Below, piece by piece: positions 1 through 5,340 of a stretch of DNA of 5,624 bases; position 1 is the first letter of the stretch; each line of letters starts with the position of its first letter. The DNA lies in contig JANYKH010000202.1 of NCBI GenBank assembly GCA_025358235.1, forward strand, positions 1 to 5,624, read 5' to 3'. This DNA is from Chloroflexota bacterium. Lineage in GTDB: Bacteria; Chloroflexota; Dehalococcoidia; Dehalococcoidales; RBG-16-60-22. Both the position numbers and the translations under genes were made by a program. Under the pieces are notes generated by a model. The model saw only the letters and a program-made list of their open reading frames with translations, was not told the origin of the DNA and did no database searches.

Positions 1-28
1 TAATGATACAAAATATTTGTCGAATGAA

Positions 29-175
29 TTACTTGGTCTCTTCCGCCGCTTCCACTTCTTTTTTAATCGGGAAAAGCCGGATCATTATTTTGATGATCAG
101 AGCCAGCAAAAGGAGAGTCACCAGAGTAACTCCCATCCCCATGAACATCATTGTCAGACCGAATGACCAGTCCAT
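29..175 (-). CDS. OadG-like gamma subunit of a sodium-pumping decarboxylase (48 aa)
   Basis: Reading the minus strand from the ATG at 175 gives a 48-residue protein ending in TAA at 29-31. A strong ribosome site (AGGAGGT, 181-187 on the plus strand as acctcct) sits 5 nt upstream of the ATG. The protein begins MDWSFGLTMMFMGMG, continues as one hydrophobic helix (about residues 5-35), then RLFP and a charged tail (KKEVEAAEETK). The pattern of a Gly-rich 'MF.GMG' turn, a single membrane helix and a following FP matches the OadG family. This small subunit anchors and assembles the Na+-pumping oxaloacetate or methylmalonyl-CoA decarboxylase complex at the inner membrane. It is shorter than Klebsiella OadG, lacking most of the Pro-rich, zinc-binding tail. 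The partner alpha, beta or biotin-carrier genes are not visible; they may lie beyond the left edge, since only 28 nt remain. Which acid the complex decarboxylates cannot be told from this subunit. Confidence 0.8.
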   Translation of the reverse strand: MDWSFGLTMMFMGMGVTLVTLLLLALIIKIMIRLFPIKKEVEAAEETK

Positions 176-207
176 TATTTACCTCCTGCCAATTTAAGGC
201 CTCGTGT

Positions 208-237
208 AGTTTAGCAAAAAACAGGGAATTGATTCAA
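208..237 (-). promoter_or_regulatory. Sigma-70-type promoter candidate for the OadG-like gene
   Basis: On the minus strand the sequence reads TTGAAT (232-237), an 18-nt spacer, then TAAACT (208-213), with TGC directly before the -10, an extended -10 element. Each hexamer matches the consensus at four of six positions. A start near position 200 would give a leader of about 25 nt ending in the strong ribosome site at 181-187. This is inferred from sequence alone. Confidence 0.5.
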
Positions 238-248
238 GTGACTGTCAC
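238..248. promoter_or_regulatory. Short inverted repeat GTGAC-T-GTCAC beside the leftward promoter
   Basis: A perfect 5-bp inverted repeat with a single central T lies directly upstream of the predicted leftward -35 element. A second palindrome, ACGCGT, follows at 249-254. The position suits an activator or repressor site, but such short palindromes arise by chance and no regulator can be named. Confidence 0.2.
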
Positions 249-360
249 ACGCGTCATATAAATATTTTGCAGTTATTGTTCATTAATAAATGGAACACGG
301 GTTCAGATAAATTCATTCCCATATTAAATATTTCTTAACTCTCCCTAAACAATTTTGAGA

Positions 361-366
361 TATAAT
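361..366 (+). promoter_or_regulatory. Isolated TATAAT, possible upstream -10 element
   Basis: A perfect -10 hexamer faces the foldase gene, but the best -35 candidate (TTAACT, 335-340) is weak and 20 nt away, and there is no TGN extension. It is followed at 370-381 by the near-palindrome GGAAAATATTCC. If used, it would give a leader of about 135-140 nt. It is a second choice behind the promoter at 444-472. Confidence 0.25.
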
Positions 367-443
367 CTTGGAAAATATTCCGGCTCCAAACTCGTGTCCA
401 ACTCTTTTTGTAATGTTTTTACGGCGGTATCATTCCGTGACAT

Positions 444-472
444 TTGAAAAACGCCTCTTATTGCATTAAGAT
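444..472 (+). promoter_or_regulatory. Sigma-70-type promoter candidate for the foldase-hom-thrC cluster
   Basis: TTGAAA (444-449, five of six consensus positions), a 17-nt spacer and TAAGAT (467-472, four of six) make a well-spaced promoter. A start near 479 would give a leader of about 30 nt carrying the ribosome site at 500-504. No leader structure that would sense threonine or charged tRNA is visible, so control by amino-acid supply at this promoter is not evident. Confidence 0.5.
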
Positions 473-499
473 AATTAGGATTTGCAAAATTATTATGTC

Positions 500-504
500 A
501 GGAG
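500..504 (+). promoter_or_regulatory. Ribosome site that fixes a TTG start at 511
   Basis: AGGAG lies 6 nt before the TTG at 511. The nearby ATG at 495-497 is out of frame, and the next in-frame ATG codons are far downstream, past the membrane helix. TTG is therefore the likely start codon of the foldase-like gene. Confidence 0.7.
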
Positions 505-510
505 CTTACA

Positions 511-1815
511 TTGGCTAACAAAGAAATTCCGCACGAAGCCCACGGGCATCTCAGTCAACGTCAGCATTCGCGCTGGCAGGAGTTAAAACGCCGGCAATTT
601 GTTATTTTGGCCTCAGGCGTCCTGGCCCTCGCCGCAGTAATTATCATCCTCATTGCGGGATGGTACCTTTCCATCTACCGTCCCATGCATGAAGTCCTGA
701 TAAAAGTTAATGAGACCAGCTTCGATATGAGTTATTTTATCGATAAGCTAACGATCCAGTCACGGTCTCTCCAGCAATCTCTGTCCAGCCTTCCCAAGGA
801 CCAGTTCGCGCAATATTACAACCAGTACTTTAACCAGGTTGCGGAAAGTCTACCGAAGGGAATCGAACAGGGTGAGTTGATGCGGCAGGCCGCCGCCAAA
901 CTTGGCATTACGGTAAATGAAGCTGATGTCGACAAGCAAATAAAAGACTACCAGTTGACCGAAAACCGGGCTATCCGGGACACGGTCCGTGCCCAGCTTT
1001 TGAATGATAAGCTCAAGGCTGATTACTTCGGCAAGTCAGTGCCGGTATCAGCTCCGCAAGTTAACCTCCAGGCCATGCTTCTTGAGAGCGAGGCCCAGGC
1101 CGTCGCTGTCCGCGCCCGCATCGAAAAGGGTGAAAAATTCACTGATCTGGCCAAGGAATTATCACTGGATTCCGCCACGAAATCGAAAAACGGCGAATTG
1201 GGCTGGCATTCCCAACAGGTCCTGCAACAGCTGATGAACACCAGCGTTCCCGCCGATTATGCTTTCGGCTCGCCCGCCGGTACTCTCAGCCAGCCGCGCT
1301 TTGATGCTGATTACAGCAAACAGATCGGTTACTGGATCGCCAAAGTTAATATCAAAGAAGGCCCCGATAACGCCGATGTGATGATGATGCTCCTCGGCAG
1401 TGAAGATGAAGCCAAAGCCGTCAAAGCCCGCCTGGACAAAGGCGACAATTTTGCGGACATTGCCAAAGAATTATCACAGCTGTCCGGCGCCAAAGATAAC
1501 GGCGGCGCCTACGGCATCGTCACCAAGGATGCCCTTCCGACCCTGGTTGGAGATTGGGTGTTTGGCCCCGAGGGTAAAGTAAGCGCCATCAGCGCCCCGA
1601 TCAAGGACACCACCGCAACAACAAAAGGCGGCTACTGGTTAATTAACGTCCTGGAAAAATCTGATAACCGCACTCTTGACGAGACCGAGCGCTCAACCCT
1701 CATTGATAACGCCCTTACTGACTGGGCGAACAACCTGTGGCTGGACGGTTCCTACAAGATAGAAGATTTCACTGACGCGGAGAAATTAAACTACGCTATC
1801 AGCAAAGTAAAGTAG
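511..1815 (+). CDS. Membrane-anchored SurA/PrsA-like protein with two parvulin-type repeats
   Basis: The 434-residue product has a basic, His-rich cytoplasmic N-terminus, one hydrophobic helix at about 31-53 preceded by KRR (inside-positive, so the rest is extracytoplasmic), a SurA-type N-terminal helical region (about 62-175, containing VNETSFD and GITVNEADVDKQI) and two parvulin-like repeats (about 183-281 and 287-382). Each repeat has the family pattern G-[ED]-x-F-x-[DE]-[LI]-A-K-E-L-S. Parvulins catalyse prolyl cis-trans isomerisation and help exported proteins fold. Here the two signature histidines are missing from both repeats: Met189 and Met293 stand where the first His is expected, and Trp275 and Trp376 replace His in the usual GYHI. 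Asp220 of repeat 1 keeps the position equivalent to Pin1 Cys113, while repeat 2 appears to have Leu there. It may thus be a holdase-type chaperone rather than an isomerase. It is first in a likely operon with hom, 12 nt downstream. Family membership is firm; enzymatic activity is uncertain. Confidence 0.85.
   Translation: MANKEIPHEAHGHLSQRQHSRWQELKRRQFVILASGVLALAAVIIILIAGWYLSIYRPMHEVLIKVNETSFDMSYFIDKLTIQSRSLQQSLSSLPKDQFAQYYNQYFNQVAESLPKGIEQGELMRQAAAKLGITVNEADVDKQIKDYQLTENRAIRDTVRAQLLNDKLKADYFGKSVPVSAPQVNLQAMLLESEAQAVAVRARIEKGEKFTDLAKELSLDSATKSKNGELGWHSQQVLQQLMNTSVPADYAFGSPAGTLSQPRFDADYSKQIGYWIAKVNIKEGPDNADVMMMLLGSEDEAKAVKARLDKGDNFADIAKELSQLSGAKDNGGAYGIVTKDALPTLVGDWVFGPEGKVSAISAPIKDTTATTKGGYWLINVLEKSDNRTLDETERSTLIDNALTDWANNLWLDGSYKIEDFTDAEKLNYAISKVK
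1057..1656 (+). repeat. Tandem duplication of the parvulin-like domain within the foldase gene
   Basis: The two domains (1057-1353 and 1369-1656) align at a 104-codon offset and share the block around GEKFTDLAKELS / GDNFADIAKELS and the GYW motif near each end. At DNA level, 1150-1165 and 1462-1477 match at 15 of 16 bases. Most of the rest has diverged at DNA level, so the duplication is probably old, with the matching block kept by selection or by chance codon use. Confidence 0.65.
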
Positions 1816-1827
1816 GAAGGTCCAAAC

Positions 1828-3138
1828 ATGGCAGAGAAGAACATCGGAGTCGGCCTGCTGGGGCTGGGAGTAGTGGCGGGGCAGGTGGCCAAAGTGCTGA
1901 TCGGCAAACAGGCCAAGCTCTCCACCGAAGCGGGTGCGAACCTGGTTCTACGGAAAATTAAATGTTTGCCGCAGGACCTTGACCGTCCGGTCGCCAAAGA
2001 ACTACCCAAAGAATTACTGACCACAGACGAAGAAGAGTTTTTTAACGATAAGTCGATAGACATCGTTGTGGAAGCTATCGGCGGAGAACATCCCGCCTTT
2101 GAATATCACAAGCGAGCCCTCTCTTCCGGACGCCATATCGTCACCTCCAACAAAGAGGTCATCGCCAAGCACGGCATAGAACTGCTGACTCTGGCGCAAA
2201 AAAACAATGTCTCCGTCAATTATGAAGCATCAGTAGGTGGGGGAATCCCTCTCATTGCCCCCTTCAAGTACGATCTTGTTGCTAACGAACTGCAGGGCAT
2301 TTACGCCATTATTAACGGCACCACCAACTACATCCTTACCCGCATGGGACGTGAGGGACTGGACTTCGCTTCCGTTCTCAAAAACGCCCAGGAACTGGGC
2401 TACGCGGAGGCCAATCCGGTTAACGATATCGAAGGGATAGACGCCACTTATAAACTGGCGATCCTGGCCACGCTCGGCTTCAAAGCCCGAGTCCGCCCGG
2501 AAGATATCCACCATGAGGGTATTTCCCGCATCCGCAGTCAGGACTTCAAATACGCCCATGAATTGGGGTTGACCATTAAACTGCTGGCCATCGCCAAGCA
2601 AAACAACGGCACCGTTGAAACCCGCGTACACCCCGTACTTATTCCCGCAGATTCTTTCCTGGGCAAGGTGGACGGGGTTTACAACGCCATTCTTGTTCAG
2701 GGCGATCTCGTAGGCAATGTGATCTTCTTCGGCCAGGGTGCCGGCGCCAAGCCTACCAGCAGCGCTGTCGTCTCGGATATCGTTGATGTCGCCCGGAAAA
2801 TGGCTTCCGGGAATAAGAGCACCTATCAATGGAAACTGAACCCCGCCATCAAACTTAAACCCATTGCGGATATTCAAACCAGGTACTATATCCGCTTGAC
2901 GGTCAACGATCAGCCTAAAGTCCTCTCCCAGATTTCACAGGTCTTCGGCGATAACGGGATCAGCATTTCCTCCGTCATCCAGAAAGAGACAGATGATACC
3001 GCCAGGACGACTGAAATCGTTATTATGACCCACTCCGCGCGCGAAAAAGCGATGCAGCAAACCCTCACCGAATTGTCCCAACTGGATGTGGTGGGGGAGA
3101 TCAGCAATTTTATCCGCGTGGAAGATATTAAACAATAA
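1828..3138 (+). CDS. hom: Homoserine dehydrogenase with C-terminal ACT domain
   Basis: The enzyme reduces aspartate semialdehyde to homoserine with NAD(P)H in the cytoplasm, at the branch to threonine and methionine. The 436-residue length is normal for the monofunctional bacterial form. The Rossmann nucleotide site is at the N-terminus (GLGVVA, residues 12-17). Next come VVEAIGG (80-86), TSNKE (106-110, Lys109), NYEASVGGGIP (131-141), INGTTNYIL (162-170) and the substrate region GYAEANPVNDIEGIDATYK (191-209), in which Glu194, Asp200, Asp205 and Lys209 match catalytic residues Glu208, Asp214, Asp219 and Lys223 of the yeast enzyme. An ACT domain (about 353-430; DQPKVLSQISQVFGDNGISI) suggests allosteric feedback, typically by threonine. 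The start has GGAAGG at 1815-1820, 7 nt upstream, overlapping the stop of the preceding gene. The third position of the usual GxGxxG motif is Ala here. Identification is secure. Confidence 0.96.
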   Translation: MAEKNIGVGLLGLGVVAGQVAKVLIGKQAKLSTEAGANLVLRKIKCLPQDLDRPVAKELPKELLTTDEEEFFNDKSIDIVVEAIGGEHPAFEYHKRALSSGRHIVTSNKEVIAKHGIELLTLAQKNNVSVNYEASVGGGIPLIAPFKYDLVANELQGIYAIINGTTNYILTRMGREGLDFASVLKNAQELGYAEANPVNDIEGIDATYKLAILATLGFKARVRPEDIHHEGISRIRSQDFKYAHELGLTIKLLAIAKQNNGTVETRVHPVLIPADSFLGKVDGVYNAILVQGDLVGNVIFFGQGAGAKPTSSAVVSDIVDVARKMASGNKSTYQWKLNPAIKLKPIADIQTRYYIRLTVNDQPKVLSQISQVFGDNGISISSVIQKETDDTARTTEIVIMTHSAREKAMQQTLTELSQLDVVGEISNFIRVEDIKQ

Positions 3139-3174
3139 CTCTGAAGCAATAAAACCGAGGAGACCTGTAATTAA

Positions 3175-4227
3175 ATGAAAACCGGCCTTTTAGTTAAATA
3201 TAAAGATATCCTGCCCATCACCTCCAAAACCCCTATTTTCTCCCTTGGTGAGGGTGATACCCCCCTCGTCCGCTGCCCCATTTTGGAACGGGAAATCGGC
3301 GTCGGCGAACTTTATCTTAAACTGGAAGGCTGCAACCCCACTGGTTCCTTTAAAGACCGCGGCATGATCATGGCTGTAGCCAAGGCTATGGAAGAAGGCA
3401 GCAAGGCTGTAATGTGCGCCTCTACCGGCAATACCAGCGCCTCCGCGGCCGCCTATGCGGCCTATAACGGCTTGAAGTGCTACATTGTTATCCCTGGGGG
3501 CAAAATCGCACTCGGCAAACTGGCCCAGGCTATCATTTACGGCGCTAAAATCATCGCCCTTAACGGCAACTTTGATGCCGCTCTGAACATGGTGGTGGAG
3601 CTCACCAAAAAGCACCCCGTGACTCTGGTCAACTCGCTTAACCCTTACCGCATCGAAGGCCAAAAAACCGGTTCTTTTGAGATCATCGAGAGTCTTGGCG
3701 CTGCGCCGGACTATCTGTTTATCCCTGTCGGCAACGCGGGAAACATCACCGCTTACTGGAAAGGTTTTGTTGAAGCCAACAAAATGGGTCTGGCTAAAAC
3801 CCGGCCCAAGATGATGGGCTTCCAGGCGGAAGGCGCCGCCCCAATCGTCCGCGGCTACCCCATCGAGAAACCGGAGACGATTGCTACCGCTATCCGCATA
3901 GGCAACCCCGCCAGCTGGCAGAAAGCTGTGGCCGCCCGCGATGAATCCGGCGGCATGATTGGCATGGTGAGCGACGAAGAAATCCTGGCTGCTCAGAAAT
4001 TGATGGCCAATAAGGCCGGCATTTTCGGTGAGCCCGGCTCAGCCGCATCCATGGCCGGACTTATCAAGATGGCCAAGTCCGGTCTGGACCTTTCCCAGAA
4101 AAAAGCGGTCTGCATTATTACCGGCAACGGCCTGAAAGATACGGAGATCGCCCTGAAGAACGCTCCGGCCATCACCGAACTGCCCGCTGACCCCGCCGCG
4201 ATTGAAAAAGCGCTGGGTTGGTCATAA
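3175..4227 (+). CDS. thrC: Threonine synthase (PLP-dependent, short form)
   Basis: This cytoplasmic enzyme converts O-phosphohomoserine to threonine, the last step of the pathway. The 350-residue protein is the compact fold-type II form. The entry motif [10 protein letters not shown] is at 23-32. The cofactor lysine is Lys60 in PTGSFKDRG, and Asn86 in [11 protein letters not shown] is the usual pyridine-ring contact. The phosphate-cradle loop PVGNAGNI is at 184-191, with the C-terminal substrate and cofactor signatures EPGSAAS (286-292) and TGNGLKD (316-322). The ATG at 3175 is preceded by GAGGAG (3157-3162), 12 nt away, slightly longer than ideal; no better in-frame start is visible. The gene lies 36 nt behind hom and presumably shares its transcript. 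Homoserine kinase, which makes its substrate, is not in the window. No intrinsic terminator is visible between its stop and the next promoter at 4258. Confidence 0.96.
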   Translation: MKTGLLVKYKDILPITSKTPIFSLGEGDTPLVRCPILEREIGVGELYLKLEGCNPTGSFKDRGMIMAVAKAMEEGSKAVMCASTGNTSASAAAYAAYNGLKCYIVIPGGKIALGKLAQAIIYGAKIIALNGNFDAALNMVVELTKKHPVTLVNSLNPYRIEGQKTGSFEIIESLGAAPDYLFIPVGNAGNITAYWKGFVEANKMGLAKTRPKMMGFQAEGAAPIVRGYPIEKPETIATAIRIGNPASWQKAVAARDESGGMIGMVSDEEILAAQKLMANKAGIFGEPGSAASMAGLIKMAKSGLDLSQKKAVCIITGNGLKDTEIALKNAPAITELPADPAAIEKALGWS

Positions 4228-4257
4228 GCCGGAATGAAACATGGCGTCCCAAATCAC

Positions 4258-4285
4258 TTGACAATCGGCTAAATAGACGTAAAAT
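4258..4285 (+). promoter_or_regulatory. Strong sigma-70-type promoter driving the riboswitch and CDF gene
   Basis: A perfect -35 TTGACA (4258-4263), a 16-nt spacer and TAAAAT (4280-4285, five of six) form the best promoter in the window. Transcription would begin near 4292, exactly where the first pairing strand of the riboswitch begins. That placement supports both calls. Confidence 0.75.
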
Positions 4286-4292
4286 ATAGTTA

Positions 4293-4369
4293 AGTGATTG
4301 GAACAGGCTAACCCGCCAAAAGCGGACGAAGCCGGGCAAAATGCAATGGTTAAACCGTGGGACCTCACT
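4293..4369 (+). promoter_or_regulatory. NiCo (czcD) riboswitch aptamer
   Basis: The sequence keeps the conserved NiCo linkers in order: AACAGGC (4302-4308), AGCCGGGC (4330-4337), GCAA (4343-4346) and TGGGAC (4358-4363). Between them are short arms: P2 CCGC/GCGG (4313-4316 with 4322-4325, loop CAAAA), P3 GCA/TGC (4336-4338 with 4342-4344, loop AAA) and P4 TGGT/ACCG (4347-4350 with 4354-4357, loop TAA). P1 pairs AGTGA (4293-4297) with TCACT (4365-4369), with GG (4300-4301) probably also facing CC (4363-4364). Members of this class bind Co2+ and Ni2+ cooperatively, and Fe2+ has also been reported. They usually precede CDF exporters, as here. The 3' strands of P4 and P1 are also parts of the following terminator, which predicts an ON switch. 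I matched this from memory of the class, not with a covariance model; the arms are shorter than in the structure I recall. Confidence 0.87.
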
Positions 4370-4386
4370 GTCTCGCGGTTTTTTTT
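4353..4386 (+). terminator. Intrinsic terminator, expression platform of the NiCo riboswitch
   Basis: AACCGTGGGA (4353-4362) pairs with TCTCGCGGTT (4371-4380), giving a 10-bp stem with two wobble pairs and an 8-nt loop. T runs from 4379 to 4386, so six T follow the stem. The ascending strand contains the aptamer's P4 3' strand and its TGGGA linker, and the loop contains the 3' strand of P1, so the aptamer and terminator exclude each other. When metal is absent the hairpin should stop transcription 25 nt before the CDF start codon. It could also end readthrough from thrC. Confidence 0.85.
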
Positions 4387-4410
4387 ATAATAGGGGTTAA
4401 ACAATAAATC

Positions 4411-5340
4411 ATGAATGACGGTGAAAAACGTCCCTCAAAGACCCATGCTGCGGGTCTTTCTATCCTGTCTAATACTCTTCTTATCATTTTTAAAATCGCC
4501 GCCGGCTTTTTAACGGGCTCTGTCAGCATTATCGCCGAGGCCATCCACAGTTCCCTGGATTTAGTGGCTGCGCTGATGGCCTTCTTCAGCGTCCGCATGG
4601 CGGACAAACCTGCTGACAAAGATCATCCCTACGGTCACGGCAAGATAGAAAGCGTCTCCGGTTTCCTGGAGGCGCTCCTGATTCTGGTGGCAGCCATCGT
4701 TATATTCATGCAGGCGCTTGAGCGTATGCAAACCGGCACCCACATTGAGTTTGCCGGGGTAGGCGTCGGCGTTATGGCCGTTTCAATGGTGGTTAACATC
4801 CTGGTTTCCCGCCGACTTTACAAGGTATCCAAAGCAGCGGAATCACTGGCGCTTGAAGCGGATGCTGGCCATCTTTCCGCGGATGTATGGGCTTCCGGTG
4901 CAGTGGTGATCGGGCTGGGCCTGGTCTGGATCACCGGCTGGCAAATCCTGGATCCGATTGTTGCCATGGGAGTCGGCTTCTACATTCTGAAAATCACCTA
5001 TGACCTGCTTAAGAAGTCCTTCGGCATGTTAATCGATGAGCGCCTTCCGGTCGCAGAAGAAGAGGAAATCAGCCGCATTATCATGGACCATTCCAGTGCG
5101 CTCGTTAACTATCATGATCTGCGCACCCGCAAACTGGGCTCACAGCGGGAGATTAACCTGCACCTGGTAATGAACCGAAATACACCGATATCCTCCACCC
5201 ACGATATGTGCGACCACATTGAATCCGACCTGTTGGCCCGGTTCGAGAAGAGTCTGATCAACATCCATGTCGAACCCTGCCACGACGAATGTGGGGAATG
5301 CGGCGCCGCTTGCGGCACTCGTAAAAGCACCGTCAGTTAA
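4411..5340 (+). CDS. Cation diffusion facilitator (CDF) metal exporter
   Basis: The 309-residue protein is a typical six-helix CDF antiporter that exports divalent metal from the cytoplasm in exchange for protons. Helices are near 16-36, 40-61, 83-103, 114-134, 158-177 and 181-199, followed by a cytoplasmic ferredoxin-like domain (about 210-289). The transport site is formed by His46/Asp50 (HSSLD, helix 2) and His154/Asp158 (HLSAD, helix 5). The conserved DHPYGHGKIE follows helix 2 (71-80). Protein sequence alone would suggest zinc, since HxxxD pairs are common in Zn exporters, but the NiCo riboswitch upstream points to Co2+/Ni2+ or Fe2+. The protein ends with four cysteines spaced Cx3Cx2Cx3C (290, 294, 297, 301) beside His286 and His291, a possible soft-metal site. 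The only ribosome-site candidate is AGGGG at 4392-4396, 14 nt from the ATG, which is long. Its stop overlaps that of the convergent tspO-like gene. Confidence 0.93.
   Translation: MNDGEKRPSKTHAAGLSILSNTLLIIFKIAAGFLTGSVSIIAEAIHSSLDLVAALMAFFSVRMADKPADKDHPYGHGKIESVSGFLEALLILVAAIVIFMQALERMQTGTHIEFAGVGVGVMAVSMVVNILVSRRLYKVSKAAESLALEADAGHLSADVWASGAVVIGLGLVWITGWQILDPIVAMGVGFYILKITYDLLKKSFGMLIDERLPVAEEEEISRIIMDHSSALVNYHDLRTRKLGSQREINLHLVMNRNTPISSTHDMCDHIESDLLARFEKSLINIHVEPCHDECGECGAACGTRKSTVS

Larger units (their letters stand above)
176..510. other. Divergent AT-rich intergenic region
   Basis: This 335-nt spacer separates the leftward OadG-like gene from the rightward foldase-hom-thrC cluster. It is clearly richer in A and T than the flanking genes and contains no credible reading frame with a ribosome site. 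What it holds is listed separately: a leftward promoter (208-237), a small inverted repeat next to it (238-248), an isolated TATAAT (361-366), a rightward promoter (444-472) and the ribosome site for the foldase gene (500-504). I see no tRNA, no T-box leader and no convincing terminator in it. Confidence 0.7.

Noticed and set aside
8..20. Inverted repeat ACAAA-ATA-TTTGT after the OadG-like gene
   Set aside because: It is short and AT-only apart from one C and one G, and has no T-run. It is too weak for a terminator and likely due to chance.
3..197. Plus-strand open frame of 64 codons at the left edge
   Set aside because: It is the antisense of the OadG-like gene, which has the better ribosome site, promoter and protein pattern.
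370..510. T-box or threonine attenuator in the leader of the foldase-hom-thrC cluster
   Set aside because: I found no T-box consensus, no run of Thr codons in a leader peptide and no terminator hairpin.
2230..2877. 215-codon open frame antisense to hom
   Set aside because: It lies wholly inside a secure gene, has no recognisable domain, and its length is a by-product of codon bias in hom.
3190..3663. 157-codon open frame antisense to thrC
   Set aside because: It is a shadow of thrC, with no family resemblance and no clear ribosome site.
4293..4369. GEMM-I (cyclic di-GMP) riboswitch as an alternative reading of the CDF leader
   Set aside because: AGGCTAACC and GACGAAGCC recall parts of GEMM-I, but the rest of that consensus is missing, while the NiCo linkers GCCGGGC, GCAA and TGGGAC fit in order and the gene context is right for NiCo.
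4386..4391. Perfect TATAAT just after the terminator T-run
   Set aside because: There is no -35 at a suitable distance, and it would leave a leader of only about a dozen nt. It is probably a chance extension of the T-run.
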